NCBI GenBank assembly: GCA_964535875.1
Contig: CAZHUE010000032.1
Coordinates: 1-20,599, forward strand
Reading direction: 5' to 3'
From: QPIN01 sp964535875
GTDB lineage: Bacteria; Pseudomonadota; Gammaproteobacteria; Methylococcales; Methylomonadaceae
DNA length: 20,599 nt
The translations under genes and the position numbers were made by a program. Positions within the stretch are counted from its first letter, which is position 1, and each line of letters starts with the position of its first letter. A model generated the notes under the pieces. That model was given only the letters and a program-made list of their open reading frames with translations, was not told the origin of the DNA and did not search any database. Positions 7,574 through 16,266 of this stretch are shown piece after piece.

Positions 7574-8935
7574 ATGCCATCATCTACCGTAAACCAAGAA
7601 CATAATGAAAATTTATTAACACAGGTTACCGAATTTTTAGATGCGGAATCCTCGGTTGAAATAAGAAATCTTATTCATTCTTTGTACCCAGCAGAAACGG
7701 CTAATATCCTTGAATCCTTAGACATAGAGCAGAGAGAAAAAATCTGGGATGTTATTCCTCCTAGTGTAATGGGAGAAATTTTAATAAGGGTGCGTACAGA
7801 AGTCGGTCAAGGATTATTGAAAATGACTGATAGAAAGGATTTGATCAAAGCAACGGAGAATCTTGAATCAGATGATATGGTTGATTTACTTCATGCTTTG
7901 CCAGAGCCTCTACTGTCTGAGGTTATGGAATCAATCGGAGTACATGAACGAAACAGACTTGAATCTGCACTATCCTATGATGACCATACGGCAGGTGGGC
8001 TAATGTCCCTGGACGTGTTGACGATTCGACCAGATATGACGCTTGAAGTCGTTATGCGTTACTTAAATAAACGTGGTGTGATGCCATCTTCAACAGATAG
8101 TTTGATTGTAGTGGACCGTTCTGATCATTTGTTAGGCGTATTATCATTATCAGATTTGTTGACAAATAAACCCGATACAAAAGTTGCTAATGCTATGGAT
8201 GTAAGGGTAAGAGGGATTCCTTATCAAATGTCAGCAACTGAAGTGGCGATTTTATTTGAACAACGTCAAATGCTATCAGCTCCAGTTGTTGCTGAAAATG
8301 GTCGGTTGATGGGGCGAATTACTATTGATGATGTGGTTGGGGTTATCAGGGAAGAAGCTGATCATTCGATAATGAGTATGGCTGGGTTGGATGAAGAACA
8401 GGATATGTTTGCTCCCGTTATGACCAGTGCCAGACGAAGAGCTGTTTGGTTAGGTGTGAATTTATTGACAGCATTTTTAGCCTCAGGTGTTATTGGTTTA
8501 TTTGAAGCAACATTGGAAGAAATCGTAGCACTCGCTGTATTAATGCCTATTGTTGCAAGTATGGGTGGTATTGCCGGGAGTCAAACATTAACTTTAGTTG
8601 TTAGAGGATTGGCTCTACGTCAAGTGAGTAGCTCTAATGCGAGGCAATTGTTGGTTAAAGAGGTGTCCGTAGGTGTGGTCAATGGCCTGTTATGGGCTTC
8701 TGTTGTAGCAATTATTGCTAGTCTTTGGTTTCAGGATATGGATTTAGGGTTGCTATTAGGAGCAGCTATGCTCATTAATTTAGTTTGTGCCGCAGTAGCA
8801 GGAGCAAGTATTCCTATTATTTTGGATAAAATGGGGATTGATCCAGCATTAGCCGGTGGGGTATTGTTAACAACGGTGACTGATTGTATTGGCTTTTTGG
8901 CCTTTTTAGGGTTGGCGACCATGTTTTTGTTGTAG
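7574..8935 (+). CDS. mgtE: Magnesium transporter MgtE
   Basis: A homodimeric, Mg2+-gated inner-membrane channel for Mg2+ uptake. The 453 residues show the MgtE order. The cytoplasmic N domain (about 20-125) carries helical repeats such as ESDDMVDLLHALPE. A CBS pair (about 135-260) includes DHTAGGLMSLDVLTI and ITIDDVVGVIREE. A hydrophobic region (about 290-453) holds five predicted helices, including PIVASMGGIAGSQTLTLVVRG and GGVLLTTVTDCIGFLAFLG with a pore-lining Asp. The Shine-Dalgarno site is weak. It lies 105 bases after hpf, and a separate promoter is possible. In several gammaproteobacteria mgtE follows rpoN-hpf-ptsN-rapZ-npr. Here those three genes are absent. Confidence 0.96.
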   Translation: MPSSTVNQEHNENLLTQVTEFLDAESSVEIRNLIHSLYPAETANILESLDIEQREKIWDVIPPSVMGEILIRVRTEVGQGLLKMTDRKDLIKATENLESDDMVDLLHALPEPLLSEVMESIGVHERNRLESALSYDDHTAGGLMSLDVLTIRPDMTLEVVMRYLNKRGVMPSSTDSLIVVDRSDHLLGVLSLSDLLTNKPDTKVANAMDVRVRGIPYQMSATEVAILFEQRQMLSAPVVAENGRLMGRITIDDVVGVIREEADHSIMSMAGLDEEQDMFAPVMTSARRRAVWLGVNLLTAFLASGVIGLFEATLEEIVALAVLMPIVASMGGIAGSQTLTLVVRGLALRQVSSSNARQLLVKEVSVGVVNGLLWASVVAIIASLWFQDMDLGLLLGAAMLINLVCAAVAGASIPIILDKMGIDPALAGGVLLTTVTDCIGFLAFLGLATMFLL

Positions 8936-8952
8936 AACAAATTGGTTGGTAG

Positions 8953-8982
8953 GTTGGGCTGCCGTCTCTTTGGCAACCCAAC
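8953..8982. terminator. Hairpin between convergent mgtE and lipase genes
   Basis: GTTGGGCTGCC (8953-8963) pairs with GGCAACCCAAC (8972-8982): 11 positions with one C-A mismatch and an eight-base loop. It starts 17 bases after the mgtE stop and is by far the most GC-rich structure in the intergenic region. No clear T run follows on either strand, so it may act as a bidirectional transcript end or 3'-stabilising hairpin rather than a classical intrinsic terminator. Confidence 0.5.
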
Positions 8983-9106
8983 AATAGATACTATCTGACT
9001 TGTTTTATGTTTTCTCTTAGAGAGCCGTCTTTTTTACATATAGAGAGGGAAAGAATACAACAATTCCATGTTCCTTAGGTATGATATGGAATCTCCCACA
9101 AAAAAC

Positions 9107-10366
9107 TTACCAACCATCGCGATAAATCTTCAGCAAGGCAGAGGCATTTTCTATTAATGGCTCCATTCCATGCTTGTTAAATCTCAAAGCATCTAATTCT
9201 GCCAAGCGGTCAGGTATTATTTCCAGTTCGTTAAAATCAAATTGAATTAAAGGGGTTACATGAGATGAGCCTGAATAGGCTTTGCCTGATTCTATAGTAT
9301 TAGAAACAGGATCATGAATGTCTGCTAGCACAAAGATAGAGTCAAATAGTTCTTGAGCAGTTGATTCACTTGGATAATCATCAAAAAATTCTTCAGGTAC
9401 TGGCGCAGAGTTAAAAGCAAAGGTTTCTAAGCCTGATGACGCTCCAATGGCTTGTGCTAAAGCACCCCCAAGGGAATGACCTGTTACAGTTATTTTTCGA
9501 TCTTGGTAACGGTTTCTTACATCTTGAGCAAACTCAAAAGCATGATCAAATTGTTCATCTACTTTACCTACCGCAAGAAGTGCGTCAGCAGCAAGATCCA
9601 GGAATTGTTCAGTTAAAGAGCAGGAAAAGAGCTCATCTGCTGGGCAGACCTCAGTTCCTCGAAAGGCTAGGGTTAATTCACCAGTCGCAGAATTTTGATA
9701 AACCCCCGCTTGCATGCCAGAATCCCTATCTGCTTGCTCAATTAACTCCCAAACACCAATTAAGGTATTGTCGAAACTATATACAGCATTGGCTAAATGT
9801 GCATAAGGTAAAGATCGAGCAAGCAAATCAACACCTCTACGCTCATTGGTGTTTAACATGCCATAAGGTTTCCACGTCTGATTGGTTACATAATTAGGGT
9901 TTTGGTAAATATCAGCAGTCGTTAATTTAAATGTCTTAGTATTAGGCTGAAAAATTAATTTGGCAGTGTAACGTTCAGTTCCAAATGATTGAGGTATGTC
10001 TACAGTCGATAGAACTAAAACTCCGGTATCAGATGAATATTCAGGGCTATTTTCTTCGGCAGAGCGGTTATCTGGTTCTGCACTAACTAATTTAAAAGAC
10101 TTAGGTTTTTCTGGTGCTAGTGATTGTAATGTCGCTTTAAATATTTGGGTGCCAGTATTATCTGTCACCTTTATTTTTTCAAGGCAGATAAGTCCTGTCG
10201 ATTCAATAAAAGTAACGGGGGCCGTTAAACCCTTACATTCCTGTGGCTGGGCTTGTGCAAAGTAAGAGGGGCTAAGTAAACTTGCGAATACTAAAATACG
10301 CAAAGGTATTTTTTTAAATTTATTCTCTGCTTTTAAAAGTGGTTTTATCTGGGTTATGTTATTCAT
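9107..10366 (-). CDS. Secreted class-3-type lipase (alpha/beta hydrolase)
   Basis: A predicted exported esterase or lipase of 419 residues. The N terminus has a basic stretch and a hydrophobic segment ending FAQAQ, consistent with a signal peptide cut near residue 39. Residues 40-170 form a beta-rich region of unknown fold, with Cys44 and Cys61 as a possible disulfide. From about 185 on it resembles the Lipase_3 family. It has the oxyanion motif AFRGTE (234-239), the nucleophile elbow GHSLGG with Ser298, a likely catalytic Asp352 in HDPV, and His369 or His399 as the third residue. A good ribosome site (AGAGG) precedes the ATG at 10366. It is a lone gene between mgtE and murU. The substrate is unknown. 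Confidence 0.85.
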   Translation of the reverse strand: MNNITQIKPLLKAENKFKKIPLRILVFASLLSPSYFAQAQPQECKGLTAPVTFIESTGLICLEKIKVTDNTGTQIFKATLQSLAPEKPKSFKLVSAEPDNRSAEENSPEYSSDTGVLVLSTVDIPQSFGTERYTAKLIFQPNTKTFKLTTADIYQNPNYVTNQTWKPYGMLNTNERRGVDLLARSLPYAHLANAVYSFDNTLIGVWELIEQADRDSGMQAGVYQNSATGELTLAFRGTEVCPADELFSCSLTEQFLDLAADALLAVGKVDEQFDHAFEFAQDVRNRYQDRKITVTGHSLGGALAQAIGASSGLETFAFNSAPVPEEFFDDYPSESTAQELFDSIFVLADIHDPVSNTIESGKAYSGSSHVTPLIQFDFNELEIIPDRLAELDALRFNKHGMEPLIENASALLKIYRDGW

Positions 10367-10425
10367 TTTGTTGCCTCTACGTACAAGTAAAATTGTTTTT
10401 CTGGTCTGTTGACTATATTTATCTG

Positions 10426-11091
10426 TTATAAATTCAAATAATTATCAAATTCTACTAAACGTTCAGGTGTGCCGATATCAAGCCAGAACCCTTTAAATTT
10501 TTCACCTGTTACTTTATTTTGTGTCATGGCCTTTCGTAACAAAGGTGCAAGTTTAATTTTTCCTGTTGGAATTTGGCTAAATAGTACAGGGTTAAATAGA
10601 CCTATTCCACTATAAGTTAAAGAGGGATTACCTTCTACTCTAGTTATTCCATTTGATGTTAAGTGAAAATCTCCTTCTGGGTGATGTGCAGGATTAGGAA
10701 TTAAGACTAGATGGGCAAGTTTAAATGATTTGTTGGTTAGTTGAGAAAAATCATAGTTACTAGCAATATCGCCATTAACCACAAGAAAAGGTTCTTTTCC
10801 TAAGATTGGAAGTGCATTAATAATTCCTCCAGCAGTTTCTAAGGCATTTTCTCCTTCATCTGAATATGTGATTGAAGCACCAAATTGTTTTCCAGAACCT
10901 AAAGTTTCAATAATTTGCTGGCCTAAATGTGCAATATTAATTACTATTTCAGAATATCCAGAAGACACTAGTTGTTCAATAGTATGCTGAATAATTGGTT
11001 TTTTACCTGCTTGTAATAAAGGTTTTGGTGTTGAGTCTGTCAAAGGACGCATTCTTTCGCCACGCCCAGCAGCTAAAATCATTGCTTTCAT
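10426..11091 (-). CDS. murU: N-acetylmuramate alpha-1-phosphate uridylyltransferase
   Basis: A cytoplasmic nucleotidyltransferase of 221 residues. The GT-A signature is at the N terminus, MILAAGRGERMRPLT with STPKPLL (about 4-26), followed by VVNGDIAS (metal-binding Asp) and FWLDIGTPERL near the C terminus. In Pseudomonas, MurU makes UDP-MurNAc from MurNAc-1-phosphate. It lets the cell rebuild the peptidoglycan precursor without de novo MurA/MurB and gives intrinsic fosfomycin tolerance. The four-base overlap with amgK upstream, which supplies MurNAc-1-phosphate, supports this over the similar mannose-1-phosphate guanylyltransferases. Assignment relies on that pairing as well as the motifs. 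Confidence 0.9.
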   Translation of the reverse strand: MKAMILAAGRGERMRPLTDSTPKPLLQAGKKPIIQHTIEQLVSSGYSEIVINIAHLGQQIIETLGSGKQFGASITYSDEGENALETAGGIINALPILGKEPFLVVNGDIASNYDFSQLTNKSFKLAHLVLIPNPAHHPEGDFHLTSNGITRVEGNPSLTYSGIGLFNPVLFSQIPTGKIKLAPLLRKAMTQNKVTGEKFKGFWLDIGTPERLVEFDNYLNL

Positions 11092-12098
11092 GTTTTTGGT
11101 GGCTGATTAATAACAGCGTATTCAGGTGAAATGGTTTTTGTTAAATATTGATTAAAACCTTCAAGTTCAGGGTATAGGCTGCAAATTTGGCTAACATAAG
11201 CCATTGTGCGTGGAATATCTTCCAAATAATTTGATTTATTGTCTCGTAAATGTAAGCGAGAAAAAATACCTATGGCTTTTAAATGTCTTTGTAACCCCAT
11301 TAAATCAAACCACTGCTTAAAAGTAGTTATATCATCAGAAAGTAAGCCTGAGATGGATGTTTTTTGAAAATAGAGAGTCATCCATTGGTAAACTTTTTGC
11401 TCGGGCCAGGCAATATAACAATCACGTAATAGTGAGACTATGTCATAAGTAACTGGGCCGATAACTGCATCTTGAAAATCAATAACGCCAAGAGAATTAT
11501 TGCTTAGAACCATTAAATTTCTTGAATGATAATCACGATGAACACAAACTTGAGGCTGTTCAATTGCAGAAGATATTAAAATTTGATTCAGTTTTTCCTT
11601 AATCTTCTTTGGAATTGATAGATTTAGATATTGTTCTAAAAACCAATCATAAAAAAGGCTTAATTCCTGGCTTAATAAAGTTTCATCGTAAAGAGGTAAC
11701 TTGCTTTGAGTGATGGAGGTTTTTGTTTGCAGTGTTTCCAAGCTATTAAATGCGCTTTGGTAAAAGTCTAAGGCATTGTCATTATTTAATTTATCGAGGA
11801 GACAGTTGGAGCCAAAATCTTCCAGCAATAAAAAGCCTTGAGCAAGGTCTTGGTGATAAATTTCTGGAACAGCAACCCCAGAGGCTTTAAATAGCTGAGC
11901 GATGCGAATAAAAGGTTCCGTATTTTCTTTATCAGGTGGCGCATCCATGACGATATGCTGCCCATTTTCATGAATAACTCTGAAATAGCGCCTAAAGCTA
12001 GCATCGTTAGAAGCTGGCTCAAATTGAATGATTTTTAGCTGAAGCGTATGAGTTAGCCAGTGAAGAATTAGTGAAGCACGATGATCTGTAGTTGACAT
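11088..12098 (-). CDS. amgK: Anomeric MurNAc/GlcNAc kinase AmgK
   Basis: A cytoplasmic aminoglycoside-phosphotransferase-fold kinase of 336 residues that phosphorylates the anomeric position of recovered MurNAc and GlcNAc in cell-wall recycling. The N-lobe has NDASFRRYFRV and HIVMDAPPDKE. The catalytic loop is CVHRDYHSRNLMV and the metal-binding motif GVIDFQDAVIGPVTYD, both close to the conserved AmgK pattern. It overlaps murU by four bases (ATGA) and is divergent from lptD. The same arrangement occurs in Pseudomonas, where amgK-murU lies beside lptD. The start ATG has only a weak ribosome site. Confidence 0.92.
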   Translation of the reverse strand: MSTTDHRASLILHWLTHTLQLKIIQFEPASNDASFRRYFRVIHENGQHIVMDAPPDKENTEPFIRIAQLFKASGVAVPEIYHQDLAQGFLLLEDFGSNCLLDKLNNDNALDFYQSAFNSLETLQTKTSITQSKLPLYDETLLSQELSLFYDWFLEQYLNLSIPKKIKEKLNQILISSAIEQPQVCVHRDYHSRNLMVLSNNSLGVIDFQDAVIGPVTYDIVSLLRDCYIAWPEQKVYQWMTLYFQKTSISGLLSDDITTFKQWFDLMGLQRHLKAIGIFSRLHLRDNKSNYLEDIPRTMAYVSQICSLYPELEGFNQYLTKTISPEYAVINQPPKT

Positions 12099-12205
12099 GA
12101 TGATTTGAAGACTTTAATTTAAAATATAAGACTAAACTAAGGTAAAATAATAAACTATTCTATTCTATTTATTAGCTTCTCAGCCAACTTTACTCACACG
12201 GATCT
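12099..12205. promoter_or_regulatory. Divergent promoter region of amgK-murU and lptD-surA
   Basis: This 107-base, strongly AT-rich spacer must carry the promoters for both directions, since no other gene lies between the divergent starts. Several TATA-like hexamers are present (for example TATATT on the minus strand near 12123-12128), but I cannot pair them with convincing -35 boxes. The location is inferred from gene layout. Confidence 0.5.
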
Positions 12206-14836
12206 ATGTATTGCCGACTTTTTTTTTTTTTTTTTCTATTTTCTTTTCTAAAACCTGGCTTTGCAAATGATAAAAACTGGGATTGTAAGAACCAGGGAGA
12301 AGAAGGGTGGAGATGTGGAGATTTGATCGCACAAAATAAGATAGATAATTCTACGCCGTCAAAACCTACTACAGTAGAAAAAGAAAATCTTCAGATAGAA
12401 CAAAATTCACAGGAAGAACCCATCGTTTCAAATAAACCGCCCCAGGTGGAGGCTAAAAACTCAGGGTGGAATTGTTATGCAGGAGGTGAAAATGGAACAT
12501 GGAATTGCAGTTTAAAAGGGACAGACCCAAAAGGTGAAACGAAGTTTGTTGAAGATACTAAGGATTCTTTTAGTTTGTTTTCTGATGCTTTTGATTTGAA
12601 TCAGGAACAAAAATTTACAATGCTACAGTCCCATTTAAAATATGACCCATGGGAAAATTGCAGTAACACATCGCGAGGTAAGTATCGATATCTTCAAGGG
12701 GAAGATACTAGAGATACAGTTCCGATGAATGTGACTGCAGACTATACAGAAGTCTTTGATAAAGAAATCACCAGTTTTTTTGGCAATGTCGAAATTATTC
12801 GTGCAGACCAGAGAGTTCTTTCAGATAAGGCCACTTATGACACTGTTTCAGAAACAATGGATGCCCAAGGGCAGGTTATTTATACTGATAATGAGATTTC
12901 TTTGTTCAGTGATACCGTCTCATTGAATTTAAAATCGAATGAAGCCCGATTAAGAAATGCTATTTTTATTTCTCTATCTGGTCCCATTCGAGGAAGTGCT
13001 GATGTAGTTTATCGTGACAATAAATTTTTATCTCGCTACAAAAATGTTGCATTTACCAGTTGTCGCCCAGGAAATCAGGACTGGGTACTGCATGCAGATA
13101 GATTAAAAATGAACAAACAAACGGGAAAAGGGTCTGCTAAACATGCGTGGCTAGAATTTAAAGGTGCTCCTCTTTTATATACGCCTTATATTTCTTTTCC
13201 TACTGATGATAGACGTATGACTGGCTTATTGGCACCTTCATTTGGTAGTGCTGATGAAAATGGTTTTGATGTTACATTGCCGTATTATTGGAATATTGCA
13301 CCAAACTACGATTTAATATTAAGACCAAGGTATATGTCAAAACGAGGTGTCATGATAGGTGGGGAATTTCGTTATTTGACTGAAAAATCAAATGGATTAA
13401 TAGGTTTAGAATATTTACCTTACGATATTTTAGAGCAAAAGCAACGGTATTCCGGAACTTTTAAGAATCGTACCATTTTTATGCCGGGTTTAGACAGTAA
13501 TATAGATTTGAATTATGTTTCTGATGATGAATATTTTGATGAATTGAATAATGCTTTGGGTATGTCGAATGATCGGTTTTTACAAAGTCAGGCAAATCTT
13601 AATTATCGTCGGGAAGGTGTTTTCTTTACAACACACTTTGAATCATATCAAACGATAGATAAAAATGTGATAAAGGGTGATGAGCCTTATCAAAAATTAC
13701 CGCAAGTTTTATTAAATTTTGATCATTCTTTTGAGGATTGGCCTGTTGATATTGCCATGGATAATGAATATGTTAACTTCTATAGAAGTGGGCGTGTGAG
13801 TGGGCATAGAATAAATGTAAAACCCTCTATTGCTATTCCCATCAAAACCGCAGGTTACTTTTTTAAACCTAAGTTTTCCTGGCAGCATTCTGAATATTTT
13901 TTAAATAATCAACTTGATGGAAAGTCGAGCCGTATTAGCCGGTCGTTGCCAATTTTTTCTACTGATAGTGGTTTGATTTTTGAACGAGATATTGAGTTTG
14001 GAAATTCAAGTTATTTAAATACCTTAGAGCCAAGATTATTTTATTTGTATATCCCAAATAAAAATCAAGATGATATTCCGATTTTTGATTCATCACTTTA
14101 TGATTTCAGTTTTAGTAGTTTATTTAGAGAAAATCGTTTTAGTGGAAATGATAGAGTTCAGGATGCAAATCAGATCACTGCGGCTTTAACATCAAGATTA
14201 ATTGACTCAAAAACAGGGCAAGAACGTTTAAAATTTAGCGTGGGTGAAATTTTTTATTTTAAGGATAGAGAAGTGGTTATAAAAGGAACGCCTGAAAGGG
14301 AAGGCTTTTCTAATCCTATAGCCGCGTTGAGTGGCCAGTTAACTAAACAATTATCTTTTTCATCAGATATACATTGGGATCTTGAGGAGGATGATATTGC
14401 TCGGGGGCATGTTCAACTGACTTATAGAAATCAGCCAAGCCAAATTTTCAATTTAGGCTATCGTTATAGAGGAGAAGATGAGAGAAGTGCAATTAAAAGT
14501 ATTAGTCGAATAGATACTTCGATTCGATGGCCAATACTTGATAATTGGTATGGTGTGGGGCGTTTGCAATATTCATTTAAATATCAATCGACTACTGAAA
14601 GTTTTATAGGTTTGGAAAAAGATAGTTGCTGCTGGCGTTTTCGTATTATATGGAGAAGATTTGCTAATACATTGAAGGATTCCTTAACGAATGATTTTAT
14701 TTTAGATGAAAATAATGAAATTGAAATGGATGAGGGGATTTTTGTGCAAATGGAGTTAAAAGGATTAACGAGTTTCGGTGATAAAGTTGATGAATTTTTA
14801 GAAAACAACCTAAGTGGTTACCAGAGTCAAGACTAA
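12206..14836 (+). CDS. lptD: LPS-assembly protein LptD
   Basis: The outer-membrane beta-barrel that, with LptE, inserts lipopolysaccharide into the outer leaflet. The 876 residues begin with a signal peptide (about 1-20), unusual in being coded by a run of 17 Ts (12219-12235). Two short Trp-Cys repeats follow (NWDCKNQGEEGWRCG at 24-38 and GWNCYAGGENGTWNCS at 87-102), a type also seen in Pseudomonas LptD. The periplasmic OstA-like jellyroll covers about 165-290, then the barrel to the C terminus. The neighbouring cysteines Cys808-Cys809, with Cys152 or Cys286 upstream, recall the disulfides needed for LptD maturation. The gene is divergent from amgK and upstream of surA. Confidence 0.96.
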   Translation: MYCRLFFFFFLFSFLKPGFANDKNWDCKNQGEEGWRCGDLIAQNKIDNSTPSKPTTVEKENLQIEQNSQEEPIVSNKPPQVEAKNSGWNCYAGGENGTWNCSLKGTDPKGETKFVEDTKDSFSLFSDAFDLNQEQKFTMLQSHLKYDPWENCSNTSRGKYRYLQGEDTRDTVPMNVTADYTEVFDKEITSFFGNVEIIRADQRVLSDKATYDTVSETMDAQGQVIYTDNEISLFSDTVSLNLKSNEARLRNAIFISLSGPIRGSADVVYRDNKFLSRYKNVAFTSCRPGNQDWVLHADRLKMNKQTGKGSAKHAWLEFKGAPLLYTPYISFPTDDRRMTGLLAPSFGSADENGFDVTLPYYWNIAPNYDLILRPRYMSKRGVMIGGEFRYLTEKSNGLIGLEYLPYDILEQKQRYSGTFKNRTIFMPGLDSNIDLNYVSDDEYFDELNNALGMSNDRFLQSQANLNYRREGVFFTTHFESYQTIDKNVIKGDEPYQKLPQVLLNFDHSFEDWPVDIAMDNEYVNFYRSGRVSGHRINVKPSIAIPIKTAGYFFKPKFSWQHSEYFLNNQLDGKSSRISRSLPIFSTDSGLIFERDIEFGNSSYLNTLEPRLFYLYIPNKNQDDIPIFDSSLYDFSFSSLFRENRFSGNDRVQDANQITAALTSRLIDSKTGQERLKFSVGEIFYFKDREVVIKGTPEREGFSNPIAALSGQLTKQLSFSSDIHWDLEEDDIARGHVQLTYRNQPSQIFNLGYRYRGEDERSAIKSISRIDTSIRWPILDNWYGVGRLQYSFKYQSTTESFIGLEKDSCCWRFRIIWRRFANTLKDSLTNDFILDENNEIEMDEGIFVQMELKGLTSFGDKVDEFLENNLSGYQSQD
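12219..12235 (+). repeat. Homopolymer of 17 T inside the lptD signal sequence
   Basis: The run covers codons 5-10 and yields Leu followed by five Phe. Length changes not divisible by three would shift the frame only a few codons into lptD. Runs this long are prone to replication, transcription and sequencing slippage. Confidence 0.9.
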
Positions 14837-14854
14837 ATCAGTAAAGGTTCGTTT

Positions 14855-14944
14855 ATGACAGATGGATACTTATTTAATATAGTTACTACTTCTTTTGGTG
14901 GTTGTAGTGGATCAAAATACAAGTCAGGGTTGAAGAGTGGTTGA
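14855..14944 (+). CDS. Possible 29-residue leader ORF between lptD and surA
   Basis: ATG at 14855 is preceded by AAAGG seven bases upstream, a plausible ribosome site, and reads 29 codons (MTDGYLFNIVTTSFGG and on) to TGA at 14942-14944. It ends 31 bases before the preferred surA start. The peptide resembles nothing I recognise. It could be a leader peptide, a remnant, or chance. Low confidence. Confidence 0.2.
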   Translation: MTDGYLFNIVTTSFGGCSGSKYKSGLKSG

Positions 14945-14975
14945 GGCCTTGCTGTTACAGAGAATTAAAGAAAAG

Positions 14976-16259
14976 ATGATAAAGTTTTCAGGTTTAATTA
15001 TATGTGCATTATTAGCGAGTCCAATTGTGCAAGCAGAGCTTTTAGGACAAATAGTCGCTGTTGTTGAAGATGATATTGTTTTAGAGCAGGAATTATCAGC
15101 TCAGGTAGCAAGTATTAGAAAAAACCTTAAAGCTAATAATGTGATGGTTCCTCCCATCTTTATTCTAAGAAAGCAAGTTTTAGAACGTATTATTGTTGAT
15201 AAGTTGCAACAACAACTAGCTGAAAAATCAGGTATTCGTGTAAGCAATGAAATGTTGAGGAGTTCGACACAAGATATTGCCAGAAGAAATGATTTGACTA
15301 TTGATGAATTTCGTAAAGAACTAGAAGATCAGGGAATGAGTTTTCAAAAGTTTCAAGAAGACATCAAAAAAGAAATTATCATTAACCAGTTGAGAGCAAG
15401 AGAAATTGGAACACGTATTAAAGTTACTGATAGAGAGGTTAGCCATTATTTAGAAACACAGGGAGAAATTGGAGAAGAAAAAATACAGTTTCATCTTGGG
15501 CACATTCTAATTTCTGTGCCTGAGGGAGCTTCGGCTTCTGTGATTGGTAAAGCACGAGAAAAAGCAAATAACGTGAGGGCTGAGCTACTACTGGACGGAG
15601 CAGATTTTCAACAAACAGCCGTTGCTTATTCTGATGGTAATAGTGCGCTAAAAGGTGGGGATTTAGGATGGCGAACTATAGGTGGGATTCCGACACTATT
15701 TGTTGATACCGTGACAAAAATGGACAAGGGGGCGGTTGCAGAACTAATTCGTAGTCCTAGTGGATTTCATGTCATTAAGCTTTTGGATTTAAAAGGACTA
15801 GAAAAACATATTGTAACCAAAACGAGTGCTCGTCATATTCTAGTTAAAACTAACGAATTAATTGATGATGCAGAAGCTAAAAAGAGATTGCTAACTTTAA
15901 AAGAAAGAATCATTGATGGTGATGATTTCGCAACGCTAGCTCGCTCAAACTCTGATGATAAAGGTTCAGCTTTAAATGGTGGAGATTTAGGTTTTGTAGG
16001 TTCTGGAGATTTAGTTCCACCTTTTGAAGCAGCGATGAATCAATTAAAAATGAATGAGATTAGTGACCCCATTCAAACTCAGTTTGGCTGGCATATCATT
16101 CAAGTTTTGAAACGGCAGGAAAAGGATGATAGTGTTGAACATAAAAAAAATAGAGTTAGGGAAGAAATTCGTAAACGAAAAATAGAAGAAGAAACTGAAC
16201 TATGGCTACGCCGTCTGCGGGACGAGGCTTTTGTAGATATTAAGCAGGATAGATTGTAA
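14976..16259 (+). CDS. surA: Periplasmic chaperone and peptidyl-prolyl isomerase SurA
   Basis: A periplasmic chaperone that escorts unfolded outer-membrane proteins, including LptD, to the Bam complex. I choose the ATG at 14976. It gives a clean signal peptide (MIKFSGLIICALLASPIVQA, then ELLGQIVAVVEDDIV) and 427 residues, against 428 in E. coli. A GTG at 14937 would add 13 residues ahead of the signal. The N-terminal SurA domain (about 21-145) precedes two parvulin domains. The first starts near 161 (FHLGHILISVPEG, later GGDLGWRTIGGIP). The second starts near 277 (SARHILVKTNE, later GGDLGFVGSGDLVPPFE and GWHIIQVL). A basic C-terminal helix closes the protein. The gene follows lptD, as in many gammaproteobacteria, but pdxA does not come next. 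Confidence 0.96.
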   Translation: MIKFSGLIICALLASPIVQAELLGQIVAVVEDDIVLEQELSAQVASIRKNLKANNVMVPPIFILRKQVLERIIVDKLQQQLAEKSGIRVSNEMLRSSTQDIARRNDLTIDEFRKELEDQGMSFQKFQEDIKKEIIINQLRAREIGTRIKVTDREVSHYLETQGEIGEEKIQFHLGHILISVPEGASASVIGKAREKANNVRAELLLDGADFQQTAVAYSDGNSALKGGDLGWRTIGGIPTLFVDTVTKMDKGAVAELIRSPSGFHVIKLLDLKGLEKHIVTKTSARHILVKTNELIDDAEAKKRLLTLKERIIDGDDFATLARSNSDDKGSALNGGDLGFVGSGDLVPPFEAAMNQLKMNEISDPIQTQFGWHIIQVLKRQEKDDSVEHKKNRVREEIRKRKIEEETELWLRRLRDEAFVDIKQDRL

Positions 16260-16266
16260 TTGTAGT

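Noticed and set aside
9436..9897. 153-codon plus-strand frame
   Set aside because: Antisense to the lipase, whose catalytic motif is coded by the same region; the product has no recognisable feature.
14937..14975. GTG start giving a longer SurA
   Set aside because: The 13 extra residues precede an otherwise perfect signal peptide; the ATG at 14976 gives a length one residue from E. coli SurA.
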